Shown piece after piece: positions 1 to 7,374 of a DNA stretch of 11,492 nucleotides. The stretch lies in contig JABIZW010000119.1 of NCBI GenBank assembly GCA_018666295.1, positions 1-11,492 of the forward strand. Direction: 5' to 3'. The notes under the pieces were generated by a model that made no database searches, was not told the DNA's origin, and saw nothing but the letters and a program-made list of their open reading frames with translations. The translations under genes were made by a program, and so were the position numbers. The DNA comes from Halieaceae bacterium. Its GTDB lineage: Bacteria > Pseudomonadota > Gammaproteobacteria > Pseudomonadales > Halieaceae. The number at the start of each line of letters is the position of its first letter. The stretch's first letter is position 1.

Positions 1-329
1 CGACCCTCGTACCACGCCAGAGCACCATACCCGATCATCAAAAAGACAGCGGCCATCATCGTTTGGGCGGTCAAAATTGAAGCCACACCAAACAGTACCA
101 AACCGTTACTAATGATCAGGGTGCTCAGGGCCGAGGGGCTCTGCACTTGTTGTTCCTGCCCCCAAAGTGCACCGGCCAAAAAACAAAAAATGGCAAGCGA
201 GTAAATGACGAAGCCTTGTATTGAGATTGAGCGCGGCCAATCTTCCAGCGCCGCGAAACCAAAGCAAAACCCAAAGAAGGGCAACAAGCCCGCATAACCT
301 AGCAGCTGGGTCATTAAGCGGCTGGACAT
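1..329 (-). CDS. DUF3429-like integral membrane protein (partial, 3' end outside window)
   Basis: An open frame runs from an ATG at 327-329 to the left edge, giving 109 codons with no stop. The protein begins MSSRLMTQLLGYAGLLPFFG and continues as hydrophobic stretches separated by short polar loops, with about four membrane segments in the visible part. The opening LGYAGLLPF, the segment FLAGALWG near residue 55 and the overall pattern resemble DUF3429 (TMEM69-like) inner-membrane proteins, which have no established function. The start is chosen because GGAGGAG lies about 8 bases upstream. An in-frame ATG at 312-314 would give a TAATG stop-start overlap with the upstream gene but has no good ribosome binding site. 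The chosen start overlaps the DUF3833 gene by 16 bases, so the two are probably translationally coupled and share a promoter. The frame is certain; the family call is by eye and moderately sure. Confidence 0.72.
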   Translation of the reverse strand, partial: MSSRLMTQLLGYAGLLPFFGFCFGFAALEDWPRSISIQGFVIYSLAIFCFLAGALWGQEQQVQSPSALSTLIISNGLVLFGVASILTAQTMMAAVFLMIGYGALAWYEG

Positions 330-865
330 TCAACCTGCTCCTCCGGGTGCCGAATAATCGTCAGCAAGATACCGCCGACCGGCACACCAAACTTTTTGAG
401 CGAAGACTCATTGATCAACACGTTTTCGCTGACAAGGTACATTCGGTCATCGACCGCGAGATCGATGGTGCTGTCTGATAACTGAACCGTAAGCACGTAG
501 TCTAAAAACATCGCGTTACCCGACACTTGAGCGGTCCCCACACCACGAACATCGCCCGCGGTCGCTGAGTAGGATCCATCGCTATTTTCGCTCAACGTCC
601 AAATACGTGTTTGTAACTCTCCGTCGTCAAACACGAATCGCTCGTCCAGCGTTCCAACCCCATCGCGCCAACAGGCGGTAATCTCAGCGACAAACGACCG
701 ACTGGCAAAACCGGCGTAATTTTTGACGACACCGTGTGCCGTAAGAGCGCCTCGAAAAAACGTCTCTGGCTCAAGAGCAGGCGTGCGCTTTTGATACTCT
801 TCCACCGAAACACCGGTACAGGCGGTCAAGAGCACCGTTAAGAATGAGACTAGGGTCAATCGCAT
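314..865 (-). CDS. DUF3833 family lipoprotein
   Basis: 183 codons. The N-terminus MRLTLVSFLTVLLTACTG is a lipoprotein signal peptide with lipobox LTAC, so Cys16 should be lipidated; the next residue is Thr, which fits outer-membrane sorting. The mature part matches the DUF3833 pattern: a YQKRTPALEPETFFRGALTAHG opening, then ACWRDGVGTLDERFVFDDGE near residues 78-97, a TRIWTL motif, DDRMYLVSENVLINESSLKKFG and a C-terminal LTIIRHPE. Family function is unknown. The start at 865 is preferred because GGAGA at 871-875 is well spaced and the signal peptide begins there. An in-frame ATG at 904 lies inside the terminator hairpin and would spoil the signal peptide. DUF3833 genes are often seen near cyclopropane-synthase, DUF2878 and ChrR/ECF-sigma genes in other gammaproteobacteria (from memory), which matters for the promoter found upstream. 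The family call is fairly confident. Confidence 0.87.
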   Translation of the reverse strand: MRLTLVSFLTVLLTACTGVSVEEYQKRTPALEPETFFRGALTAHGVVKNYAGFASRSFVAEITACWRDGVGTLDERFVFDDGELQTRIWTLSENSDGSYSATAGDVRGVGTAQVSGNAMFLDYVLTVQLSDSTIDLAVDDRMYLVSENVLINESSLKKFGVPVGGILLTIIRHPEEQVECPAA

Positions 866-886
866 ACGTATCTCCAGACGGCAGGC

Positions 887-915
887 AAAAAAAACCCCGG
901 CCAAAATGGCCGGGG
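887..915 (-). terminator. Strong intrinsic terminator just ahead of the DUF3833 gene
   Basis: CCCCGGCCA (895-903) pairs perfectly with TGGCCGGGG (907-915) around a three-base loop. Read on the minus strand it is followed by eight T residues (887-894). The plus-strand side has no T tract, so it is directional. It ends only 11 bases before the GGAGA ribosome binding site of DUF3833. It may be a backup terminator for the lipoprotein gene upstream or an attenuator in the DUF3833 leader. Confidence 0.83.
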
Positions 916-922
916 AATCATA

Positions 923-946
923 AAACCATCTGGGGGAAGATGGTTT
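923..946 (-). other. Leader hairpin upstream of the terminator
   Basis: AAACCATCT (923-931) is perfectly complementary to AGATGGTTT (938-946), with a six-base loop that reads TCCCCC on the minus strand. It sits seven bases from the terminator stem. The C-rich loop could pair with the G-run of the terminator's 3' arm, and CCAGA in it is complementary to TCTGG overlapping the DUF3833 ribosome binding site. The hairpin is seen directly; any switching role is inferred. Confidence 0.5.
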
Positions 947-969
947 GGAACCTAAGCAGGTGCGATAAT

Positions 970-995
970 TACGACCCCGTTAAAGGGGTGGATCA
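970..995 (-). promoter_or_regulatory. Candidate ECF11 (RpoE/ChrR-type) promoter for DUF3833-DUF3429
   Basis: On the minus strand TGATCC (990-995) is followed after exactly 16 bases by CGTA (970-973). As I recall it, the promoter class of ECF11 sigma factors, the RpoE-ChrR singlet-oxygen system, has a TGATCC -35 and a CGTA-like -10. The element lies downstream of the terminator of the lipoprotein gene and about 105 bases before the DUF3833 start, where a promoter is needed. The spacer holds a small ACCCC/GGGGT inverted repeat (974-989). No sigma or ChrR gene is visible in the window. Confidence 0.42.
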
Positions 996-1028
996 CCGTT
1001 TAAGGCTCGTGTCCACAGAAATCAGGAC

Positions 1029-1055
1029 AAAAAAAGGACAGCCCGAGGGCTGCCC
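1029..1055 (-). terminator. Intrinsic terminator of the receptor-lipoprotein operon
   Basis: GGACAGCCC (1036-1044) and GGGCTGCCC (1047-1055) form a GC-rich stem with one wobble pair on the minus-strand RNA. Seven T residues follow on that strand (1029-1035). It begins 25 bases after the lipoprotein stop codon, the usual place for the operon terminator. Confidence 0.88.
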
Positions 1056-1080
1056 TGAGTATCCCGCATCGAGTGTGGGT

Positions 1081-2376
1081 CTATAACGAACCCGGAATGG
1101 TCCAGCCTGCCCACCAAAGATCTGACTGATCGGGGTTGACTGCGCCGGCAAAGTCAGTCGAATCAAGGTATTCCACGTCAGCCACTGACTCTGGAAGAGA
1201 CCCGTTAATTGCAGTCCAATCCAATGCATCAAGACCCGATGCCTCAGCCGAGAGAGACTCGTAGAACTGCCCAAGATTACCCTCAGCTGCAACCGCATTG
1301 ATGGTTCCCGCAGAAGCGTCAAAATCGGCCTGAACGAGCAAGCCTTGCGCATCGCTCGCGTTGGTACAATCGTAAACCCAGTTGTTCAAGTAAAGCGCAT
1401 TACCGACTTCGCCTTGCGAATCGCCGCCCTCGATCGAGGCACAATGTGTAAACGTTGTAGCACTATCACTCGCCACGGTCACGACAACATTGTGGAAGAA
1501 GCCCGCTGAGCCTTTCTTGAACCGCATGACATATGCAGCATCGTCCGCTTTCTTACTCGCGACAATTGTCAGATTGGCAACAGTTGGCTTAGACAAGGGC
1601 TCTGCAGCACCCTGCGTGTCCATCTCGAAGGCCTCACCGCCGCCTGCATTTGACTGCTTAACGAGGATGTACTGTAAGTTACCTTGATAGCCCTCATCCC
1701 AGTCGACAGAGTCATCTAAGTTGTTTGTGAAGACACCGTATTTGACGTTGACATCACCACCGTAAAACTCAATGCCATCGTCCGAGTTACCCTCAACTTG
1801 GATGTATTCCATGGTAGTACCAGACCCGACACCGACGAGCGAGATACCGTTGATCTCATTATCAGGTGCAAATTCATAACCACCCTCTGCTACAACGACG
1901 TACTTAAGAACACCACTGCTGTCATCGCGAACAAATCCACCAGCCTTGCCTGATTCGCCTTCCGAATCGACGTTACAGACGTCAGCACCGGTACAGGTGT
2001 TGTGAAGACCGTAACCGTGAATGATCAAACCGCCCCATTCACCAGCACCCTCGTAACCTTCATCATCCGAAGAGAAGATGATCGGCGCAGTCGCCGTCCC
2101 TTCTGCCATGATCTTTGAACCTCGGGTAATCACCAGATTGGCAAACGTTCCTGTCTTTCCATAGACCTTTACACCCGGTTCAATCGTCAATGTGACAGTT
2201 TGAACGTCAGAGCCGCTCTCCAACTTACCATCGGCACGAATGTTCCCGTTGCCGTTGCCGACGGTCACGCGACCTTCCATAAGATAGTCGACGCCACCGT
2301 TTAGCGTCATGTCAGCACCAATGGTTGCCGGTAAAACACAGACGCCAGCAGAGTTGGCGGGTGCACCAGTGGGGCA
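1081..2376 (-). repeat. Second copy of the 436-codon internal duplication
   Basis: Encodes residues 496-926 of the lipoprotein, starting at CPTG. It aligns to the first copy with a constant offset of 1308 bases through the core. The C-terminal 90 or so residues have diverged in sequence and length but keep ALDW, SVAD, GAVNP and WWAGWTI. Confidence 0.9.
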
Positions 2377-3861
2377 CGTCGCCTCGGGAGCTGAAGGCGC
2401 AGAACCCAGTGAGCCTTCGATTGTCCAGCCGGCCCACCAAGGAAGGGTCGATGACAAGGGATTAACCGCACCAATGTAACGAGTGGCGTCGAGGAAGTCT
2501 TCATCCGCAACAGAGTCTGGATACGCGGCGTTAATCGCGGCCCAATCCAATGCCTCGTCGGTGACCGCGGCTGCGGCTTGTGCTGCGAAATTGTTGTCAA
2601 GGTCTGGGTTCCCTGGAGTACCCGACAGGCCACCTACGCTCGCCAGTGAACCGTTATCACCCGCGGCGTTAGCGCAGTCATACAACCAGTTGTTGAACAC
2701 CAGTGCCGATCCAACAAGCGCCTCGGAATCGCCCCCCTCGATGGCCGCACACGTATCAAACGTGGTTAGGCTGTCTTCGGCAGTCGTAACCGCAACGTTG
2801 TGGAAAAAGCCACCTGAGCCCTTCTTGAACCGCATGACATAGGATGCGTCATCCGCTTTCTTGCTCGCCACAATAGTGAGGTTCGCCAATGTCGGCTTGG
2901 ACAGCGGTTCCGCAGCGCCTTGTGTATCCATTTCGAAGGCTTCGCCACCGCCTGCGTTCGACTGCTTTACGATGATGTGCTGGAGGTTACCTTGATAGCC
3001 TTCGTCCCAGTCAACCGAGTCGTCTAGGTTGTTAGTGAACACACCGTACTTGAGATTCACGTCACCCCCGTAGAACTCGATACCATCATCGGAGTTACCT
3101 TCTACCTGGATGTACTCCATCGTCGTACCCGAGCCAACAGCCACGAGAGAGATACCGTTGATCTCGTTATCCGGTGCGAATTCGTATCCACCCTCGGCGA
3201 CCACGACGTATTGCAAAACCCCACTGTTGTCGTCACGAACGAAACCACCGGCTTTACCCGACTCACCTTCTGAGTCGACGTTACAGACGTCAGCACCCGC
3301 GCAGGTGTTGTGAAGCCCATAACCGTGAATAATCAAGCCGCCCCATTCGCCAGCGCCTTCGTAACCCGCATCATCGGACGACATGATAATGGGCGCTTCT
3401 GCTGTGCCCATTGCCATAATTTTAGATCCACGCGTAACGAGCAGATTGGCAAAGGTACCGGTCTTACCGTAGATCTTGGTTCCAGCAGGAATCGTCAATG
3501 TCGCATTCTGAACAGTAGCACCGCCTTCGAGAGTTCCATCCGCGAGAATGTTTCCGTTGCCGTTACCGACGGTGACACGTCCTTCCATTAGGTAGTCAAA
3601 GCTGGCATCCAGTGTCAGGTCCGCAGATATCGCACTCGGAAGAATGCACATCCCACCCGTACTCTCAGTCGTACCGTCAGGGCACTCAGCATCTGGCTCT
3701 GGCTCGGGGGCTGGTGCTGGTGCTGGGCTATTGGACGTATTTCCACTGTTTGTCGGCGCGTCAATAATAATTGTCGCCTCGTCACCCTCACTGCAACCGC
3801 TGAGGCCAACCAGGGCCCCCGAAGCTAAGAGAGTCATTACTAGCTGTTTGTTCATCGACAT
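1081..3861 (-). CDS. Large surface lipoprotein with two tandem right-handed beta-helix-like domains
   Basis: 926 codons. Residues 1-22 form a lipoprotein signal with lipobox LSGC (Cys23). A disordered linker rich in Pro, Ala and Glu (about 35-58) leads to two copies of one domain, residues 60-495 and 496-926. Each has six cysteines at matching places (60, 72, 187, 193, 371, 396 and +436), suggesting conserved disulfides. Glycine, Asx and short beta-strand patterns such as GSGTTMEYIQVEGNSDDGIE look like stacked rungs of a parallel beta-helix. Both copies end with a WWAGWTI-GSL motif. Similar proteins are sometimes annotated only as lipoprotein or, misleadingly, multidrug transporter. The gene lies 48 bases after the TonB-dependent receptor gene with no terminator between, so it is probably cotranscribed and its product an outer-membrane partner. 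The start may be Met1 or Met3 (3855): AGGGAG serves both with imperfect spacing. No catalytic motif is recognised; a binding role is inferred. Confidence 0.83.
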   Translation of the reverse strand: MSMNKQLVMTLLASGALVGLSGCSEGDEATIIIDAPTNSGNTSNSPAPAPAPEPEPDAECPDGTTESTGGMCILPSAISADLTLDASFDYLMEGRVTVGNGNGNILADGTLEGGATVQNATLTIPAGTKIYGKTGTFANLLVTRGSKIMAMGTAEAPIIMSSDDAGYEGAGEWGGLIIHGYGLHNTCAGADVCNVDSEGESGKAGGFVRDDNSGVLQYVVVAEGGYEFAPDNEINGISLVAVGSGTTMEYIQVEGNSDDGIEFYGGDVNLKYGVFTNNLDDSVDWDEGYQGNLQHIIVKQSNAGGGEAFEMDTQGAAEPLSKPTLANLTIVASKKADDASYVMRFKKGSGGFFHNVAVTTAEDSLTTFDTCAAIEGGDSEALVGSALVFNNWLYDCANAAGDNGSLASVGGLSGTPGNPDLDNNFAAQAAAAVTDEALDWAAINAAYPDSVADEDFLDATRYIGAVNPLSSTLPWWAGWTIEGSLGSAPSAPEATCPTGAPANSAGVCVLPATIGADMTLNGGVDYLMEGRVTVGNGNGNIRADGKLESGSDVQTVTLTIEPGVKVYGKTGTFANLVITRGSKIMAEGTATAPIIFSSDDEGYEGAGEWGGLIIHGYGLHNTCTGADVCNVDSEGESGKAGGFVRDDSSGVLKYVVVAEGGYEFAPDNEINGISLVGVGSGTTMEYIQVEGNSDDGIEFYGGDVNVKYGVFTNNLDDSVDWDEGYQGNLQYILVKQSNAGGGEAFEMDTQGAAEPLSKPTVANLTIVASKKADDAAYVMRFKKGSAGFFHNVVVTVASDSATTFTHCASIEGGDSQGEVGNALYLNNWVYDCTNASDAQGLLVQADFDASAGTINAVAAEGNLGQFYESLSAEASGLDALDWTAINGSLPESVADVEYLDSTDFAGAVNPDQSDLWWAGWTIPGSL
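2377..3684 (-). repeat. First copy of the 436-codon internal duplication
   Basis: Encodes residues 60-495 of the lipoprotein, starting at CPDG. Within a 189-residue core (from YEGAGEW to GFFHN) I count 10 differences from the second copy, about 95 percent identity. In a sampled 60-base stretch (3109-3168 against 1801-1860) there are 10 base changes but only one amino-acid change, so most differences are silent. Confidence 0.9.
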
Positions 3862-3909
3862 TTTCTCCCTAGTGATAAATTAATTCTGCTGGTTCGCTCG
3901 TGTTTCACT

Positions 3910-6900
3910 TTAAAAATCCCAGTTAAAAGAAACTGAGAACCTCGTACCCTTTTCATAGAGCTGATATGGCTGTCCACCCTGGGTGTACTCCACCTCCGCG
4001 TTGAGTAAATTATCGATCTTGGCCTTGAACGTCATCGCATCAGAGATGTCGATTTTGTAAACGATATTGGCCTCAAGACGCGGCTCAAAAATAATGTCCG
4101 GCGCGCCGAACAAGCCCACATCCGCGATAGATTTGCCACTTTGGTTCAACAAGAATGTGAGCTCTTGGCCTGAGGCGACATCGTCGTACCCGATGATTAA
4201 GTTTGCCGTGTACTCCGGCTGACCTTGGAGCGCACGAACCTTCCCCGATGAGAGCGACACCTCCGACTCAATTAAGGAAATGTTGAAACTGGTAAATAGG
4301 GTTTTCGAAAAACCCTCATCAAGAACAAATTCTTTCTTGCCCTCTAGCTCAATGCCAGCGAGTTCCCCACTTTCCGCATTGCGGAATGTTCTTGAGTTAC
4401 CGGCACTGCCGGAGGCCAGCTGAACAACTCTCTCAATGGGCTTGTCCATGTCTTTGTAGAAAAAAGCCACAGAGAGATTGTCTTGATCGTTATCGCCGTA
4501 CCACTCCCAACGAATGTCCGCATTAGTAATGGTCGACACCTCTAAAAACGGATTTCCCAATACGCGGAAGTTGAATTCGTTATCGTAGAACGTAGCATTA
4601 GCGGCTTCCTTAAAGTCAGGTCGAGCCACCGTCTGCGTCAAGGCAAAACGGAGTTGCTGACTGACAGCGTAAAACCAGTTCACGCTCAAGCTCGGAAGGA
4701 AGCTTTCTTCTCGAATGACTGATTGAACGGGGAGCTGCGCGCCAGACAGTGAAAAGGTATCGGTAATCTGCTCGTATTCTTCATAGCGGCCGCCGGCCAC
4801 CACTTGCCAATCAGAACCAAAGGCGTGGTCGTACATGAGGTAGGCGCTGTTGTAATTTAGCTCCGCTTCGTAACTGTCAGATGCAAGTGTCTTGTCCTGA
4901 AATACAAAGCCCGTATTTCGGCTATTTGTGATACCGCCTTCAGGAGGTTCGACGCTGCCGTCTGGGGATACCGATGGGGTGCAGTCGACTGTGCCGGGCT
5001 CCTCACCACAGACGTATATCACGTCCGATACGAGCAAATTGTCAGTGAAAAGCAACTCGGATCGGGCTTGACTGATATTGAACCCGTAACTTTCGCTGTC
5101 AGAGTCCCTGTCGCGAACGATTGCGGAGGCGCCCGCGCGGAAGTTTGAAAAATGATAACCGTCGTCCATGGCGTCAATGGTTATGTCCAATGACACGTCG
5201 ACGTTGGTATCAAGCAGATCGTCGTAACGACGGACGATCGAACCCGGCTCTATGAAGAAATTTCTCAACTCAACATCTTGTTGGTCGTTCGTCGCGCCGA
5301 AATTGAATTCACTGCGGAATGCATCGATGTCAGTCGCGTTAACAGAATCCCTAGATGACGCCATAACGAAATCACGGCGATCAGGCGCGTAGCGGTAGGC
5401 GCTACTTGCAGTTACCTGCCATTCGGCAAAAATACTGCCATCAGTATTTAAAAAATGAGACGCGGCAATCTGTGTTGACGCAAATGTCCGCTCTACCCAT
5501 TGGATACTCTGAAGATATAAGGCTTCAAATTCGTCTCCGCCCTGTCCGGCTGAGCGCTCCACCTGAGAGCTTGTGTCGCGCGACAGCAGGGTATTCCACT
5601 CGTACGTGCTGTCACCGATATTGAGCCCTAAAGAGAGCAGTCCGCTTATTTCGATGTCATTTGACGCCTGCTCGTACCGCAGGTCGTCCTGGCGTTCGCC
5701 CGTTGGCGTGTAGCTGTAACGCCGCCCCTTGCCTCGCTGACTCCACTCATTGGAGTAGTTTGCCGCCGCGTAAAACCCAATTTCTGCGTCGCCGATGTAA
5801 TACAAATCACCATACTCGAGACCGACGCTGGTATTCGGTTGTGCGTTCGCGGTATCGACATCAAAGCCGTCTTTTATGAGAGTGGCGCCCGCTCTTCTGA
5901 GCTCACCCTCGATTGCCGCATTGATCTCGTAACTGTTCCCGTCAACGTCGCTTACAGTACCCATCGCAAGCGCTTGTGAGATGCCGAATACACCCACGTC
6001 ACGCTCGCGCGCGCCATCATCCCAACCGATGACATCAAAGTTGCCACTCAGTGGATCTGTCGCAACTTGTTCTGTGGTCATACCGCCCAAGAACCCCGCC
6101 CCAAATGACAAGCCCCGTACAGGCTCATCTGGAAAGGTCTTTGTATTGATCACAAGGTTTCCGCCTGTGGATTCGCCGGGCATGTAGGGAAGGAATGTTT
6201 TCTTGATATCGAGTTGATTCACAAAACTCGAAGGGAATAGATCTAAGGGAACGGTTCTCTTCGACGGATTTGTCGAAGGCATCGTAGAGTTGTTTAGCGT
6301 CGCAGCAACATATCTTCCGCCCAAGCCTCTGATAAATATGTACTTGCTATCTTGGACTGAGATGCCCGGGACTCGAATAACCGAGGAAGCCACGTCAGAA
6401 TCTGAATAACGGGAGAGCAGCTCAACACCAATGGTATCGACAACACCGGCAGTGTCGCGCTCACTGAGCTCGAAGCCTGATGGGTCAAAGGTTCCCATGA
6501 CGAAAACTTCTTCTAACTCCAAAGTTGGCATCTCGACTTCGATCTGCTGACTTTCCAATTTAAGGGTCACCGATCGCACGATTCCGCCTACGGATCGCAC
6601 AGATCTCTGTACCCCTTCGGCCGAGACCCTGTAGCTGCCACGCGGCAGCTCTTTTTCAATGATGCCATTGGCATCCGTTGTACCGATCCCATTCCCTGAG
6701 AAATTAACGATCACGCCTACCTCAGGCGATCCGCCCCTCAACACCCGCACTGCAATCGTTCCAGTCTGAGCGCCTAGTCGCTCACTCACAGACTCCGTAA
6801 CGCTGTGCAGATCCACGCGACTGGCACCCGTACTCAGGTCAATAATGACGTCCGCCAACTGACCCGCATTTGATGCAAAACGTGATACTCCGACGTCACC

Positions 6901-7134
6901 GTCTAGGCCCTTTGCAAGCACAACGTGCGCGCCAGAATCCAGCACCCCACGGATAGAGCCATCGCCGCGTGTTGTGCCGAGGGTTTCGCCATCTAGCACT
7001 ACACTCGCGTCTACTACAGGGACGCCATTATCAAAAACGTAAACAATCAGCTCGTCGCTTGCCGAAACTAAGCTGCTAAAAACTAAAAAGCCGACGGATA
7101 TACAAATGGAACGCACGGTGCAAGCAAATTTCAT
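3910..7134 (-). CDS. TonB-dependent outer-membrane receptor with two N-terminal Ig-like/carboxypeptidase-regulatory domains
   Basis: 1074 codons from the chosen start. Residues 1-25 (MKFACTVRSICISVGFLVFS, ending SLVSA) are a signal peptide. Two small beta-rich domains follow (about 27-103 and 125-195), each with the G-T-T-x-x-x-G turn typical of CarboxypepD_reg-like modules. LEEVFVMG near 207-214 is a TonB-box-like segment. The plug (about 220-335) has the family signature IRGLGGRYVAATLNNSTMPS, then VPLDLFPSSFVNQLDIKKTF and STGGNLVINTK. The rest is a long 22-strand-type barrel ending in FSVSFNWDF, with a terminal Phe as usual for outer-membrane proteins. A likely extracellular loop carries CGEEPGTVDC. 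The receptor imports a substrate using TonB energy; the substrate is unknown. The start at 7134 is chosen because GAGG lies five bases upstream and the signal peptide begins there; an in-frame ATG at 7194 falls in the candidate -10. Gene order with the duplicated lipoprotein suggests one uptake system. Confidence 0.9.
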   Translation of the reverse strand: MKFACTVRSICISVGFLVFSSLVSASDELIVYVFDNGVPVVDASVVLDGETLGTTRGDGSIRGVLDSGAHVVLAKGLDGDVGVSRFASNAGQLADVIIDLSTGASRVDLHSVTESVSERLGAQTGTIAVRVLRGGSPEVGVIVNFSGNGIGTTDANGIIEKELPRGSYRVSAEGVQRSVRSVGGIVRSVTLKLESQQIEVEMPTLELEEVFVMGTFDPSGFELSERDTAGVVDTIGVELLSRYSDSDVASSVIRVPGISVQDSKYIFIRGLGGRYVAATLNNSTMPSTNPSKRTVPLDLFPSSFVNQLDIKKTFLPYMPGESTGGNLVINTKTFPDEPVRGLSFGAGFLGGMTTEQVATDPLSGNFDVIGWDDGARERDVGVFGISQALAMGTVSDVDGNSYEINAAIEGELRRAGATLIKDGFDVDTANAQPNTSVGLEYGDLYYIGDAEIGFYAAANYSNEWSQRGKGRRYSYTPTGERQDDLRYEQASNDIEISGLLSLGLNIGDSTYEWNTLLSRDTSSQVERSAGQGGDEFEALYLQSIQWVERTFASTQIAASHFLNTDGSIFAEWQVTASSAYRYAPDRRDFVMASSRDSVNATDIDAFRSEFNFGATNDQQDVELRNFFIEPGSIVRRYDDLLDTNVDVSLDITIDAMDDGYHFSNFRAGASAIVRDRDSDSESYGFNISQARSELLFTDNLLVSDVIYVCGEEPGTVDCTPSVSPDGSVEPPEGGITNSRNTGFVFQDKTLASDSYEAELNYNSAYLMYDHAFGSDWQVVAGGRYEEYEQITDTFSLSGAQLPVQSVIREESFLPSLSVNWFYAVSQQLRFALTQTVARPDFKEAANATFYDNEFNFRVLGNPFLEVSTITNADIRWEWYGDNDQDNLSVAFFYKDMDKPIERVVQLASGSAGNSRTFRNAESGELAGIELEGKKEFVLDEGFSKTLFTSFNISLIESEVSLSSGKVRALQGQPEYTANLIIGYDDVASGQELTFLLNQSGKSIADVGLFGAPDIIFEPRLEANIVYKIDISDAMTFKAKIDNLLNAEVEYTQGGQPYQLYEKGTRFSVSFNWDF

Positions 7135-7192
7135 CATGGCCTCATTGGCGTCTAAGACAGCGTTAACCGCTGCGTAGTCAAACTTGGAACGC

Positions 7193-7215
7193 ACTGTAGA
7201 ATCTGCGGATGACAG
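7193..7215 (-). promoter_or_regulatory. Candidate activator-dependent promoter of the receptor gene with a Pho-like half site
   Basis: On the minus strand CTGTCAT (7209-7215), identical to a consensus PhoB half site, is followed after 10 bases by TACAGT (7193-7198), a 4/6 match to a -10 box. That 10-base gap equals the one I recall between the Pho box and -10 of E. coli phoA. No -35 box is visible. The expected second half site 11 bases upstream is poor, so this is tentative. Confidence 0.3.
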
Positions 7216-7323
7216 AATCCCTTCTAAAAAGTTTCAAACTCGTGACATGCATAAAATCCGTGACTGAAAACCAATAGCGCGGACGATGACGTCGGTTTCA
7301 TGCGGCTCTTACGCGATGAGTGA

Positions 7324-7344
7324 CATAAAAAATTCATAAAAAAT
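7324..7344. repeat. Direct repeat of CATAAAAAAT with 11-bp period
   Basis: CATAAAAAAT occurs at 7324-7333 and exactly again at 7335-7344, placing two A6 tracts one helical turn apart. It overlaps a GTGACAT element (7320-7326) that also occurs at 7242-7248. It could be bent DNA, an UP-like element or an activator site between the two divergent genes. Confidence 0.5.
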
Positions 7345-7374
7345 CGAGTGCGATCTGTGCCGCGACCCTTACAC

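Noticed and set aside
109..333. 74-codon open frame starting MNVQPLND on the minus strand
   Set aside because: The neighbouring frame codes for the hydrophobic DUF3429-like protein, is open to the window edge and has the ribosome binding site; this one is its shadow.
866..904. In-frame upstream ATG extending the DUF3833 protein by 13 residues
   Set aside because: The ATG lies within the terminator stem-loop, has no ribosome binding site and would disrupt the lipoprotein signal peptide.
993..1352. 119-codon open frame on the minus strand
   Set aside because: It is a different frame of the lipoprotein's C-terminus that runs through the operon terminator; no family resemblance.
2483..2842. 119-codon open frame on the plus strand
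   Set aside because: Antisense shadow of the lipoprotein gene, composition typical of a reverse-frame reading, no start signal.
1081..3684. Repeated blocks 1308 bases apart as a mobile element or CRISPR-like array
   Set aside because: They are in-frame protein domain copies with mostly silent differences; there are no spacers, terminal inverted repeats or transposase.
7135..7194. In-frame upstream ATG extending the TonB-dependent receptor by 20 residues
   Set aside because: The extra residues precede a normal signal peptide, the ATG lies in the candidate -10 region, and a good GAGG site serves the internal ATG at 7132-7134.
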